Shown piece by piece: positions 33,358 to 47,495 of a stretch of 64,000 nt of DNA. A model generated the notes under the pieces. That model saw nothing but the letters and a program-made list of their open reading frames with translations, was not told the DNA's origin and ran no database searches. Each line of letters begins with the position of its first letter. The first letter of the stretch is position 1. Origin of the DNA: Diphasiastrum complanatum (lineage: Eukaryota > Streptophyta > Lycopodiopsida > Lycopodiales > Lycopodiaceae); assembly GCA_029204225.1 (NCBI GenBank), contig CM055106.1, positions 1,918,738 through 1,982,737 on the forward strand. The letters are read 5' to 3'. A program made the position numbers and the translations under genes.

Positions 33358-34098
33358 GTTGTGAAAATCAAAAAATCATTCAACTTGACTTTTAGGGTTG
33401 ATGAAGATTTTCATCTTGCATGTAGTGTTACAACTTGTAAATATCAAAATTCGTCTTGTACAAACTCGAGCTACATCAGATGCATTATAGTCTAGTTGTC
33501 ATATGTGAAAAATATGTAGATTTAGATAATGAAATGGCCAATATTGTTTAGCAGAAACTCGAGGTACCATAAATGCATTGAGTCCTACTTGTTCAAAGTG
33601 ACATGCAAGGCATGCAAGAATTGTTGTTCACACATGCAAGTGAATTTGTACATTAATAGTGTAGAATTTGCCACATGTAAAAAGTAGGTAGATGTAGGTG
33701 CATAAACATGTCACTATTTTGGTAGATTAGACCTTTAGATGTGGACAATAGTAGTTGCATCCTAGTACTACCACGAGCTATCATCATTTCCTATATATGT
33801 AGGTGAGAATCCTCACTATTCTTGATGATGAATCGAGCATTGGAGCAAATTCATGTCAATTTGTATTTTGGAATTGTAAGCTTGTAATGTGATTCTCTCT
33901 CTAACTCGAGGAGGGCCTTTTTCTACATGTAATAGATTTTCATTGTACTTTCTCACATGTGTGGAATGTAGTTGCTTTTGATTATTTGCATTAAGGATTG
34001 TGTTCTAGCCTTGGATTCTAGTATTAGATTGTGGATAAGGCCATTAACACATTTGTGGTTTCTTCACACGTGTATACTTGCTGGTATTTTCACATGTG
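33358..34098 (+). repeat. Diverged Y-type LTR relic
   Basis: Shares with the Y3 LTR (41,630-42,079) an ordered series of blocks: AACTCGAGCTA, GTAGA-AACTCG, GACATGCAA-GCATGCA, AAAGTAGGTAGA and TTTAGATGT. A TATA-like CCTATATATG is near 33,793. A one-base variant of the palindrome (CACACGTGTA) is at 34,075-34,084. The boundaries are approximate. Confidence 0.6.
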
Positions 34099-35800
34099 TG
34101 TACTTGTTGTCATGCTCATTTTAAAGTTCCACACTTGCAAGTCATCTCCATTGAACTTTTCGATTAATTAAATTTCAAAGATATTTGAATTCATGATGAA
34201 AGAAAGATAGAGTCAACAAAAGACAACAAACATACACAAAATGTTGAATGATTGTTTGAGAAATAAGTTAACTCTAGTAAGGATAATATGGGTTTTGCAA
34301 CCTAGGCTCTAATACCTTTGTTGGAGAATTGTGAAGTAACCCAAACTAAGGTGGAAATATTGGGGTCTCCAAAATGGTTCTTGGAGTTGTCCTGACTATT
34401 AGATTTACATTCAAACACTTAGGATAGAATTTGTGTGTTTAGTGAGTGGTTTTACAGTCATTCTAATTTGAAGTAACAGTCTCTTATTAGGCATTTGAGA
34501 CATCCATTGAAGATATTTAAATCATAGGTGTCTGAGATACCATTGAAGTTAGCTAAATAATATGTGTTTGAGATAGCTGTTGCTAACTCCGATCAAAGAG
34601 CTAATTACTTCCTAGTATGGAAGAATACTAACATGAAATGGATGAAGCAAGAGCAAAAAGATAAAAAAAAATGTGAGCACAAAGATCATTCAATGCATAA
34701 GCATAAATAATTTCAAACATGTGTTCACTTGCATAGATCTAAAATACATCACCCAACTACATGGGCACAATTCTAACTCTCATCCAACTTAACTATATGG
34801 ACAATGTTTTATTTTTACAATATAATATTCTCAAAGTTTGCATCAAGGCTATAGATTAGACAATAAGGAGTTCATAGAGTTTGGTTTGAAGCACTTTGAG
34901 ATATAAAAGCCAATGCCTAAATCTTTATGTATGATTTGTAGGCTACATAAAGTGTGCTAAATGACCTAGTGAAAGATATTATGTATTGAATGTGCTACTT
35001 ACTTTACCAAATCCACATTTTTTTAGGGAAATGAAAAAGTTGAGTAATTTTCAAGAGAGTGATTTTGAATTCCTACACATTGCATTATATTGTATGCCAT
35101 GAAGATTTTGTTACGTAACAATCATTGTCTTATACATTTCAAACCAATTTAAACTTCATCATGACAATCAATTTTTTTTCCCATTTATGTCATGATAAAT
35201 GCTGAAAACGACTTGATATGTGTCAATGTCTTGCATGGTCTCACAAAATTGATATGATATAATTCTTCAATTGCAAATTAATCATAATCAACCTATAAAA
35301 TGGCATATACAAGTTTAATCTTTTTGGGTATGACATTGACCCTTTTGTTCTTGTCAATAAAGTTTAGACTACTACTCTAATTATTGTACACCTCACGCCA
35401 TGAGCATAATAAAACACTTTTGTAATGATTAATATTATTCTACTTTAATAGATATGGCAAGGCATTTGATTAATGTCGGTGATTCTCTTATGTCTCCATG
35501 CTTTGACCAAGGATCTTGTCTTTCCTCTCACTTCTTGGCACACTATCTAGTATGACACATTCTAAAGGAGTTGGTCAATTAGGAATCTTTCTCTTGATGG
35601 GTTGACCATGGCTCTAATTTGTAGTTCCTCTCTCGGCACCCCAAGATAAATGATGATCCATGTTCCTTTTGAGCATATTATACATATTGATTGAAATTTT
35701 AGATAGAGCCAAAATATATATATATACGTTGGATCCTTCTCTAATAAAAGTACATTTGATAATGATTTGAAGAAACAAAACATTCTATTACCAAAGCTTT
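34099..35800. other. Non-coding repeat-derived region
   Basis: No credible gene. GGCTCTAATACC near 34,307 resembles an antisense PBS of a minus-strand element, followed by TGTTGGAGAATTG, a plausible LTR start. About 34,850-35,420 is the second copy of the old repeat seen at 16,430-17,050. Confidence 0.45.
34850..35420. repeat. Old dispersed repeat, copy 2
   Basis: Ordered block similarity to 16,430-17,050, including AAGGCTATAGATT, TCATAGAGTTTGG, AGATATAAAAGCC and TCAACCTATAAAATGGCATATA. The same orientation is kept. Confidence 0.55.
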
Positions 35801-36659
35801 GCTAGCTTTCAGCTCTCAATCTGACGAAAAGACACGAAGCGAAAATGTTCGTGAACATCACGACAAGACACGAAACGGAAATGTTCGCGATACGAAATCC
35901 TTTGTGCTCCAAAGGACCAAGAAGATCAACCAAGTACCATGAACTACAAATCTTTGATCTAATATGGTGACATCAACAGAAGAGCTTTAGGATGTGGCTA
36001 ATCCACCACTCTTGTAATCCATGATTAGTTATAGATGTTTAATCTGTCTGATCAGGAATGTTACTAGAAGCGACACGAAAAAGTTTGCAAAATATATACA
36101 TTTTGCTAGATGCATCAAACACATACAGATAGACGAAAAATACAGAATACAAGTCCACCTGTGAGCGAGACAATTTTGTAAGAGGATCAATAGATCCAAG
36201 AAGTCCGCTAGTAAGCGAGACACTATTTGTGGGAGAACATTATTTCTCTCAGGCCAAAATCAAGAGGATCAATAGATGATATTGTAGCTATTATGCACAT
36301 ATTATTCTGAATTTTGTCTAACCTCGGATAAATTGTTGTCTCCTATTGTTCGTGTCTCTCATTTACTTGGTTTATCAATTTCGTACACTGGTTCAATCTT
36401 GTTGAATGTTGTATTAATCTATAACGTAGATCAGCAGTGTCTGTCTACATTTTGAAGGATTGTAAAAATGATATAGCGGGTAGTCACCATCAATCATATC
36501 TGAACTCCATCCGAATTGATTTTGTTCGCGATTGTTTTCGCTTTGCGATTACTTCGCTTCAGCAATATCAATATCAGAGCTCATTCAAGTTTCGTTTCGT
36601 TTCGTTTCGTTCCAAAGCCTGATAGATTTGCACAATTATTTTTCTAATTTTTTTCATCA
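35801..36659 (+). repeat. Family X 5' LTR (left edge uncertain)
   Basis: The right edge is set by the PBS at 36,661. The sequence is rich in CGAA/TTCG: a 24-bp unit GACACGAA.CG.AAATGTTCG.GA occurs at 35,831-35,854 and 35,867-35,890 with three differences, and five TTTCG units occur at 36,590-36,613. Without a second X LTR in the window the left end is a guess. Confidence 0.5.
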
Positions 36660-36660
36660 G

Positions 36661-36672
36661 TGGTATCAGAGT
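36661..36672 (+). other. Family X primer-binding site
   Basis: TGGTATCAGAGT, complementary to initiator tRNA-Met except for the last base, one base after a CA that would end the LTR. The gag ATG is only 96 bases further on, a very short leader compared with A1 and Y2. Confidence 0.85.
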
Positions 36673-36767
36673 CTATCATAGTCTGACATAGCCACAAAGC
36701 TATCATACTAGGAGGCTAAGCATTCAAGACAAAGAACCATTAACAAGTGAGAACACAATTCACAACA

Positions 36768-38635
36768 ATGGCTTCAATAAACAATATACAATCAAAGATC
36801 TGTACAATCCTCAACTCATCTGGATCTAACTTCCTAGCATGGAAGGTTAAGACCTCACTTATACTAAAGGGAAAAGGATTATTTCTCTGGGTAGATGGCA
36901 CTGAGGAGATGCCTACAACTATAGACAAGGAGCTACATGAATGGAGAGAGAATAATGACAAGGCAGTAGTCGTGTTATCATCATCCACCGACGATAGCCT
37001 GACTCTTGACCTGGCTACACTCTCTAAAGCAAAGGAGATGTGGGATACTTTACTCACAAGATTTCAGACGAAATCACGTAGTCAGATCATGCTACTTGAA
37101 GATCAGCTGACAAATCTACAATGGGAGGGCAAAGACCTCATTTCCTTTATTAGGAAGATGAAGGATCTGTTCCTTTCATTACACAATTCTGGAACAGAAA
37201 ATGCAGTATCAGCAAAGAAGTAGCTTACCTATCTGTTAAGAGCTTTACCAAGATCCTTCCAGATAACCAGAACGCTGCTCCTACTATGACACTCGAAAAG
37301 ACAGTTGTCAAGATTCGAGAAGAAGTTGATGTTCGAGAGCACCTTGATCACAAGGATGCTTCTGACCAAGCTCTCTACAAAAACAAGGAGAAGATAAAGA
37401 AGCAATTCAAGCCTAAGAGGGAGTCAAATCGAAAGCAGGATAAAGATCAACAAGCAGAAGGAGCCAGCAAAGGCAAATGGAGGAACAAAGGAAAGCCGAA
37501 ACAACAGAGTGGAGACAAGAAGACATGTGTGAGATGCAAATGCGAAGGACATATTGTCGATTTGTGTTGGCTAAATCCGAAAATTGAGTGTATCCACTAT
37601 CATAAGAAGGGTCATGTAGCCATGGACTACTGCCAGAACCCAAGAAACAAACAAGCTCAAAGCAGACAAGAGAACAATAATAGTTCATCCTACGTTGAAG
37701 AACCAGAGAGCTCGAAAATGGACAAAGAAAGATCGAATCATGAAAATTTGACCACCTACATCTGTGCAGTATCAACACCTAACACACAGGAGGTAATCCT
37801 TGATTCAGGAGCTACCTCACACTTAGTTACATCAAGACAGATCATGTCTGATTTTTGAAGTGCAGATCCATCAAGATTTATCATTCTTGGAGATGGATCA
37901 AAGCATCAAGTGAATGGTATTGGTTCACTATGGCTCAACACAAATGGCAGAGACAGACGACTCGAAGATGTTCTATTCATGCCTACACTGCAGCAGGACT
38001 TGCTATCAGTGGCAAGAATAGCTGATGCAGGGATGCGTGTAACATTCTCAGATGAAGCATGCAATGTTGTTGATGCAAGCACCAGTACACTGATCACTCA
38101 AGGTAGAAGAAAAGGCAACATGTATCACTTGAAGGTACACCTGTCTATGGATCAAGTGCATCAAACCCATGATGATTCATCAGATATTCTATGGCACATG
38201 AGACTATGCCATATAAATTCAATGGCACTATATCAAGCAAGCCATCATGGAGCAATCACATGGGTGAGCATCTTGAATGCAACCAGTTTGATAACCTATG
38301 ATGCATGTATAAAGGGTAAGATGTCATGTACTCCTTTTGTCAAGGACTCTGCAGAACGACAAAGATTCTGGAGCTAGTACATTTAGACATCTGTATCTTA
38401 GTAGGAGGCTCGAAATATTATATCACCTTTATTGATGATTACAGTAAGTTTGCCATAGTCTACTTCATTCACAATAAATCAGAAGCATTTGACAAATTCA
38501 CAGATTATGTGAATTGAGTAGAAAGATGCACAAAAAATAAGGTGAAGCAGATCAGAATAGATCGGGGTGGAGAATACGTCTCAGACCGATTCACTGATTT
38601 CTACAATGATCGAGGAATCACATATGTGTTGTTCA
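36768..38635 (+). pseudogene. Family X gag to integrase, degraded
   Basis: Start at 36,768 (MASINNIQSKICT); the in-frame GTG upstream is not needed. Gag runs to a TAG at 37,221 and continues after a shift. Two knuckles follow: CVRCKCEGHIVDLC is intact, and CIHYHKKGHVAMDYC has its second Cys replaced by Tyr. The protease motif is DSGATSH (near 37,802-37,822), with a TGA at 37,856. A pre-integrase region with HMRLCH and CDACIKGKM-like YDACIKGKM follows, then the integrase start (LVHLDIC with the GPFN part lost, FIDDYSKF, RIDRGGEYVS). From about 38,620 the sequence switches to family Y. RT and RNase H of X are absent from the window. Confidence 0.9.
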
Positions 38636-41615
38636 AAGGAGTATTTTGACTCAATTGTACCTTACAAAGGACTTAAGATATCTATTTACACTGCAAATGA
38701 TCATGAGTGCTCTATAGAAGGAATTGGCAACATTCCATTGAAACTTGTTTCTTCAAAAGTTCTTGCACTTTCTAATATTCTTTTCATTCCAAAACTTACA
38801 AAGAACTTGATTAGTGTGGGAAAGTTGCTTGATAGTGGTTGTGATGTAAAGTTCAATTCCAATACTTGCTTTATCAAGAAAAATGATGAGGTCCTAGCTG
38901 ATGGATCTAGATATGGTGAAATTTTCAAGTTGAATTCTTTTGAGAATGCAAACCTTTGTGAAGTTGTTTTTTTATCTAAGGAGGAGTTGTGGCATAGAAG
39001 GTTGGGGCACCCTAACTTTAAGTCTATATCTTCTATGGTCAAGAAAGAGAAGGCTATTGGCCTTCCAAAATCACTTTCCAAAGATTTCAAGCCTTGTGAG
39101 GCTTGTGCTATTGCAAAATCACATAGAAAGCCATATCAAAAGTCTTTTATTAAGACTACTCATCCTTTGGAGCTTATACACTCGGATGTTCATTTTTCTC
39201 CTCTAAAAGTATTGGTGGTGCAACATGTTTTGTCACCTTTATTAATGACTTTACTAGCTATACTTGGTTGTATCTACTTTCTTCAAAAGCTATGGTATTT
39301 GATCACTTCCTAATATTCAAAGCTTATGTTGAGAAACAGTTTTCTTTCAAAGTTAAAGCTTTAAGATGTGCTGGAGGAGGTGAATATATCTCTAACAAGT
39401 TTCATGAATATTGTGAAGGTGAAGGAGAGAGTTTTCTTGTGCTTATTCTCCATCTCAAAATGGAGCTGCTGAGAGGAAAAACAAATCTTTATGTGAATGT
39501 GCTAAAGCAATCCGAGTTGAAGCTTCTTTGCCTATTGAATATTGGGGTGAAGTTTTAAATTGTGCAAACTATTTGTGCAATAGATTACCTCACAATGCAC
39601 TTGCTAGAAAATCACCTTTTGAAGTCTTGTTTAAGAAGAAACCTAAGGTAGATCACCTCAGAGTTTTTGGATGTGCTTGCTTTGTTCATGTACCCTTGGA
39701 AACAAGGAAAGGAGATGATCCTAATTCTATTAAAGGGATCATGGTTGGATATGCATCCACAAGAAAGCTTATAGAATCTATGTCCCCTCTACCTCACCTA
39801 CAATTGAGAGTAGGGATGTTATATTCCATGAGGATCAAAAATACATTCTTGAGGAGGCCGAGTTCAAAGATTCTCAAAAAGATACTCCAATCATCACCCT
39901 TGAAGACTATCATGGAGAGATGGGGCCGAGAATTGAGGAGGAGTCACCTCGAATATTTTCACCAAGGAGGTCTCAATGAGAAAGATCTGAGGCTAGGAGG
40001 CTTACATTTGAAGATAGAGGCAAGCAAGTGGAACTCAGCTCCACTAATTGTGCTTATTTTACTTCACATGAGGAGCCAAAGGATGTATATGATGCACTCA
40101 ATTCAAAGGAATGGTTTCTTGCCATGGGGGAGAAATATGATGCTTTGATGGCCAACAAGACATGGGAGCTTGTGGAACTTCCATCCAACAAGCACGCCAT
40201 TGGTTGCAAGTGGCTTTTTCAAATCAAGTATAATCAAGATGGAACAATCAACAAGTATAAGGCTAGGCTATGTGCAAAGGGTTTTGCTCAAGTTTATGGA
40301 CTTGATTATGAGGACACTTTTGCTCTTCTTGCAAAGATGGTATCAATTAGAATCATAATTTCTATTGCTTGTTTTTTCAATTGGCAAGTTCTTCAACTAG
40401 ATACCTCTAATGCATTTATAAATGGATATCTAGAAGAAGAGATTTATATGGATCAGCCTATTGGGTTCATCCATGACAAACACAAAGTTTGCTTGCTATT
40501 CAAAAGTCTATATGGACTAAAGCAAGCTCCAAGGTCATGGTATTCTCGTCTTAACACCTTTCTTGAGTCACTAGGATTTAATCTTAGTAACTATGATCCT
40601 TCCTTGTATGTCAAGTTTTTTGATAGAGATATTGTCATCCTTCTTATTTATGTTGATGATATCATTTTAGCAGGAAGTTGTATTAAGTTAGTTGAGGAAG
40701 CCAAGATTGCACTTGGAAAAGAGTTCAAGATGCAAGATCTTGAAAAAATTCACTACATATTAGGATTAGAGATTGACTTTTTTAAAGATAAAGCTTTTGT
40801 ATGCCAATCCAAGTATGCTCTTTCAATGTTAAAAAAAGTTCAATATGCTAGATTGTAAGAGTATAGAAACACCTATGGAACAAATTGTAAAAGACCCTAA
40901 CCAAGGTGATGAAAGATCCTTCGTGGACGCCACTCTTTTTAGGAGTCTTATAGGCTCTTTAATTTGGCTCACAATAACTAGACCTGACATAAGCTTTAGT
41001 GTTCATAAGTTGAGCCAGGCTATGCAAAATTCCACTATTTGTCATTGGAAAATGGCCAAGAGAGTGCTTAGATATATATCTTCAACATTTCATTATGGTT
41101 TATTGTATAAAAGTGAAGATCTTTCTATAGTTGGTTATTCTGACTCGGATTTTGCAAGTGATAGAGCAGATCGAAAATCTACAAGTGCTTATGTCATATA
41201 TCTTGGAGGAAACTTGATATCTTGGCTTTCCAAAAAGCAAAATACTGTATCACTCTCATCTTGTGAAGTTGAGTATAAGGCACTCACTACAACAACAAAA
41301 GAAGTGTCTTGGATCAAGAGGATGCTAGTGGAGCTGAAGATAATCATGGAAGATGATCTACCTATGATCATGTGTGACAACATTTTAGCCCAAGCCCTTG
41401 CCAACAACCCAATATTCCATGCAAGGAGCAAACATATCGAAGTTGCACATCACTTCGTGAGAGAGAAGCTCATTGGAGGGGAAATCTACTTGGAGCACAT
41501 CGACACATCATCTTGTATTGTTGATATGCTCACCAAACCTTTGAGCAAGAGTTCCTTCATCAAGTATAGAGCCAATCTTGGAGTAATACCAAGATCCATG
41601 TTCAAGTCAATATAG
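38620..41615 (+). pseudogene. Family Y3 pol (protease fragment to RNase H)
   Basis: Begins inside the protease (SHMCCSKEYF) and so lacks the catalytic Asp. It continues with HRRLGHPNFKS and CEACAIAKSH, a damaged integrase core (RCAGGGEYIS; the Asp of RSDGG is lost), then RT with QLDTSNAFING and an intact YVDD, and a well-preserved RNase H (SDSDFASD, SSCEVEYKAL) ending at 41,613-41,615. Frames change near 39,240, 39,450, 39,770 and 40,850. The RT-RNase H half is much better preserved than the front. Confidence 0.9.
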
Positions 41616-41629
41616 ATTGTTTTTAGGAG

Positions 41630-42079
41630 TGTTGAAGTTAAAAAATGAATCTTGACTTTAGGCTTGCTACAAACATTGTACCATGCAAGTATGTTGTTCC
41701 ATAAATGCAAATGCCAAGTTTGGCCTAGATAGAACTCGAGCTATATGAATTTGTCATATCTAGATGATTACAACTTGCATATAGATTGTAGACTTAGAAA
41801 TAGCAAAAATATGCTTGTAGAAACTCGTGGCATTTCACATGCATTAATTGTAAGTGATCCATAGTGACATGCAAAGCATGCACAAAGTGAAATGGACACA
41901 TGCATGATGATTTGTACAATTCTAGTTAGAACTAGGACACTTCGTAAAAGTAGGTAGAGATACATGCATGAGATGTGACAAATGTCACATAGACTATAGT
42001 TTTCACTTTAGATGTCATTAAAATGTGGATGGATGTGGTTCTACCTTGAGCTACCTCAAACTTTATAAATATGTGTAGC
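41630..42079 (+). repeat. Y3 3' LTR, truncated by Z
   Basis: Starts TGTTGAAGTT after the tract TTTTTAGGAG. It runs 450 bp to a TATA-like TTTATAAATATG and then stops where the Z LTR begins at 42,080. Confidence 0.8.
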
Positions 42080-42761
42080 TGTAAAAATTACAGCAAATAA
42101 GGATCCTAAAACACTTGAAATGATGAGGAAAATAATAGATCATGATTTCATAAGATTAGCACAAGTTGAACCATCAAAATCCATCAAAAATCTATGCTTG
42201 AACCTCACTAAATGGCCCAAATCCTTGAAGAAGGCTTCACACGTGTGAAAGTATGGCCTCCCACAGTCTGAGTACTGTACACCAGACCTACATTCAATCC
42301 TATAATCATTACTAATCACAAGTACTCAAACAATTATGAACATAGAGAGCAATTGCATCATTATGAGAGAAAAAACATGAAATTGCTTGATTGATTTTGG
42401 TGAGATATCATCACCTATATATACATGATCCATCACGGTTTTGGACAGGTATGAGTAGCCCTAAACCTATCCCTAATGCTAATTTTGGTGGATCTTTCAT
42501 CCCTGCCACGTTAAGGTTGGAATCTTGGAGATCCCTCAACAATGCAAAAATTACCAAAAATAGCTCCTATTTTTTCTCCCTTGTATCTAAGCATAATCTG
42601 GACTCATTCCAAAGGTTCTAACACTTAGGTCTACTTGAGAACATCCTTATGAATGGAATCCTATGCTATTTGGCACGTGTGACAAGCCACATCATGACCA
42701 TCTAACTATTTACAAGTCATATGACCAAAACTAGTCAAGCTAGAATTGTGAATTTTTAACA
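42080..42761 (-). repeat. Z 3' LTR
   Basis: 682 bp, ends TGT and ACA, with the purine tract (GAGGAGGAG on the minus strand, 42,762-42,772) directly adjacent. CACACGTGTG is at 42,238-42,247. It closely matches the LTR at 12,575-13,256. Confidence 0.92.
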
Positions 42762-42775
42762 CTCCTCCTCACTAT

Positions 42776-43993
42776 CTAGCGTGGTTCAATCATTGCTTTA
42801 CTAATCACTCCAATTGATGATCTGAACTTCATAAAAGGTGTCTTTTGAAGTGGTTTAGTAAGTAGATCAGCTACACATTCATTGCTTGGAACATGCTCCA
42901 AAGCAATCTCCTTGGCTTGCACCATTTCTCTCACAAAGTGATGGCATATCTCAATGTGCTTAGATCTTGCATGGAAGATTGGGTTAGATGCAAGGTGTTG
43001 GGCTGATATATTGTCATTGTAGATGATTGGTGCCTCCTCTGAATCCATGATCTTTAGCTCCACCAATAATCTCTTGATCCAAAGTACCTCCTTCGTAGTG
43101 ATTGTCAAAGCTTTGTACTCGGCCTCGATTGAAGATAGAGATATAGTTTCTTGCTTTTCTGAAAGCCATGAAACCACACCTTCTCCTATGAAAGTTGAAT
43201 AGGCACTTGTTGATTTCCTATCCCTCTTGTCCCCTGCAAAATCTGAATCACTAAATGCATGAAGGTTAATCACATCTCCTCTATATAGAATCCCAAAATC
43301 CAATGTACCCGAGATGTATCTTAGAATCCTCTTAGCCTTTTTCCAATGGATATTCAATGGCTTTTGCATGGATTGGCTCAACCTACATACACTAAAGCTA
43401 AGATCTGGTCTAGTTATAGTGATCCACATTAAGGAACCTATAAGTTGCCTAGACAAAGTGATGTCCATGAAGGATCTTTCATCATCTTCATTTGGCACTT
43501 TTACATCTTGCTCCATTGGTGTGTCAACACTTTTGCATACTTCCATCTTAAACTTCTTCAAAAGACTTTGAGCATAGTTTACTTGACTTATAAAGATAAA
43601 ATCAGACCCTCTAAGTACTTCTATGCCTAAGATGAAGTGAAGACACCCTAGATCTACCATCTTGAACTCTAAGGATAGATCTATCTTGATTTTTTCAATA
43701 CCATCAACACTATTTCCACTAATGATGATGTCATCTACATAAATGAGTAAAAGTACAATAACAACATCATCAAACTTAATGTAAAGAGTGGGATCATATT
43801 CACTTTGAACAAAAGAAAGTGAAATAAGATAGCAATGTAGTCTTGAATTCCAAGATCTCGAGGCTTGCTTCAAGCCATAGATGCTTCTTTGGAGATGGCA
43901 TACTTTGTTCTTCATTCCATGCTTGATGAACCCTTGTGGCTGCTCCATATAGATATCCTCTTCCAAAAAACCATTCAAGAAAGCATTAGAGAC
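42776..43993 (-). pseudogene. Family Z RT (partial) and RNase H
   Basis: An uninterrupted frame of about 405 codons from VSNAFLNGFLEE to the stop at 42,776. It contains YVDDIII, the thumb block ITRPDLSF, and RNase H (SDSDFAGD, SSIEAEYKAL, NDNISAQ). The first RT Asp (in the LDVSNAF block) is missing because the junction falls inside that motif. The frame would otherwise be functional, so Z was fairly young when it recombined. Confidence 0.9.
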
Positions 43994-46773
<2,780 letters not shown>

Positions 46774-47495
46774 TGTCAAAGTATAGTACTTTGGACCGTA
46801 TTTGAGTCTATTAATGACTCGCAAGAGTGATTGATTGATTGATCATAAAACAAATGCGAACTAGACACACAAAATTAAGATCTAGATTGACAATTTTACA
46901 TGCATCAAGCAATCTAGATTGACAATTTTACATGCATCAAGCAAGAGCAACCCAAAATCATTTACCAAATTGATGTACACCACACACATGTGTGAAACAA
47001 TATTCAGTACGGCCTGTAGACAACAAATGATGTGAAGAACACTTAGTTCTTGCTTAGATCCAAAGGAAATCAATGTACATAGTGTAGAAGGTTGAGTTTG
47101 CCAATGAGCTCTCAAAAATAATTTAAGGGATTACTATGAGAGATGGTAATACATAGAAAGCCTCTTCCCCACCTCGAGTTAGGTGAAAATACAACATTTA
47201 ATAAAGAGGTTGATTGAGCTTTCTTACCTTTATTTTCCATTCTAGCCTCATCCTTGAGTCTTGCCATGTAGGTGGCTAGATTGATCAACCTACTCCATAA
47301 ATCTAGGAATTTGGTCCTATAATGTAGGAAACACTACCAAACAAACTTGACCAACTTTTTTAGACATGATCTGAGGTCCTATTCTAGTGTAGCTTCCCAC
47401 GTGGCACCATGGCCTCACACGTGTGGGACCCACCTATGTACAATTTACATGGTTTTGATCAAGCTAGATTTGCCAATTTTTGGCAATTTCTCACA
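46774..47495 (-). repeat. V element 3' LTR
   Basis: 722 bp, reverse-oriented homologue of the solo LTR at 18,871-19,571. CACACGTGTG is at 47,416-47,425. It contains a 32-bp perfect tandem duplication at 46,881-46,944 that the solo LTR lacks. Confidence 0.85.

Larger units (their letters stand above)
36661..42079 (+). mobile_element. Chimera 2: family X 5' half joined to family Y3 3' half
   Basis: Has X LTR, PBS, gag, protease and integrase start, then Y protease (second half), integrase, RT, RNase H, PPT and a 3' LTR that is cut at 42,079 by element Z. The join lies near 38,625 at ATCACATATGTG, a sequence also present in the Y protease region (SSHMC), so a short identity spans the junction. 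As in chimera 1 the X part ends a few codons after the second integrase Asp. Confidence 0.85.
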
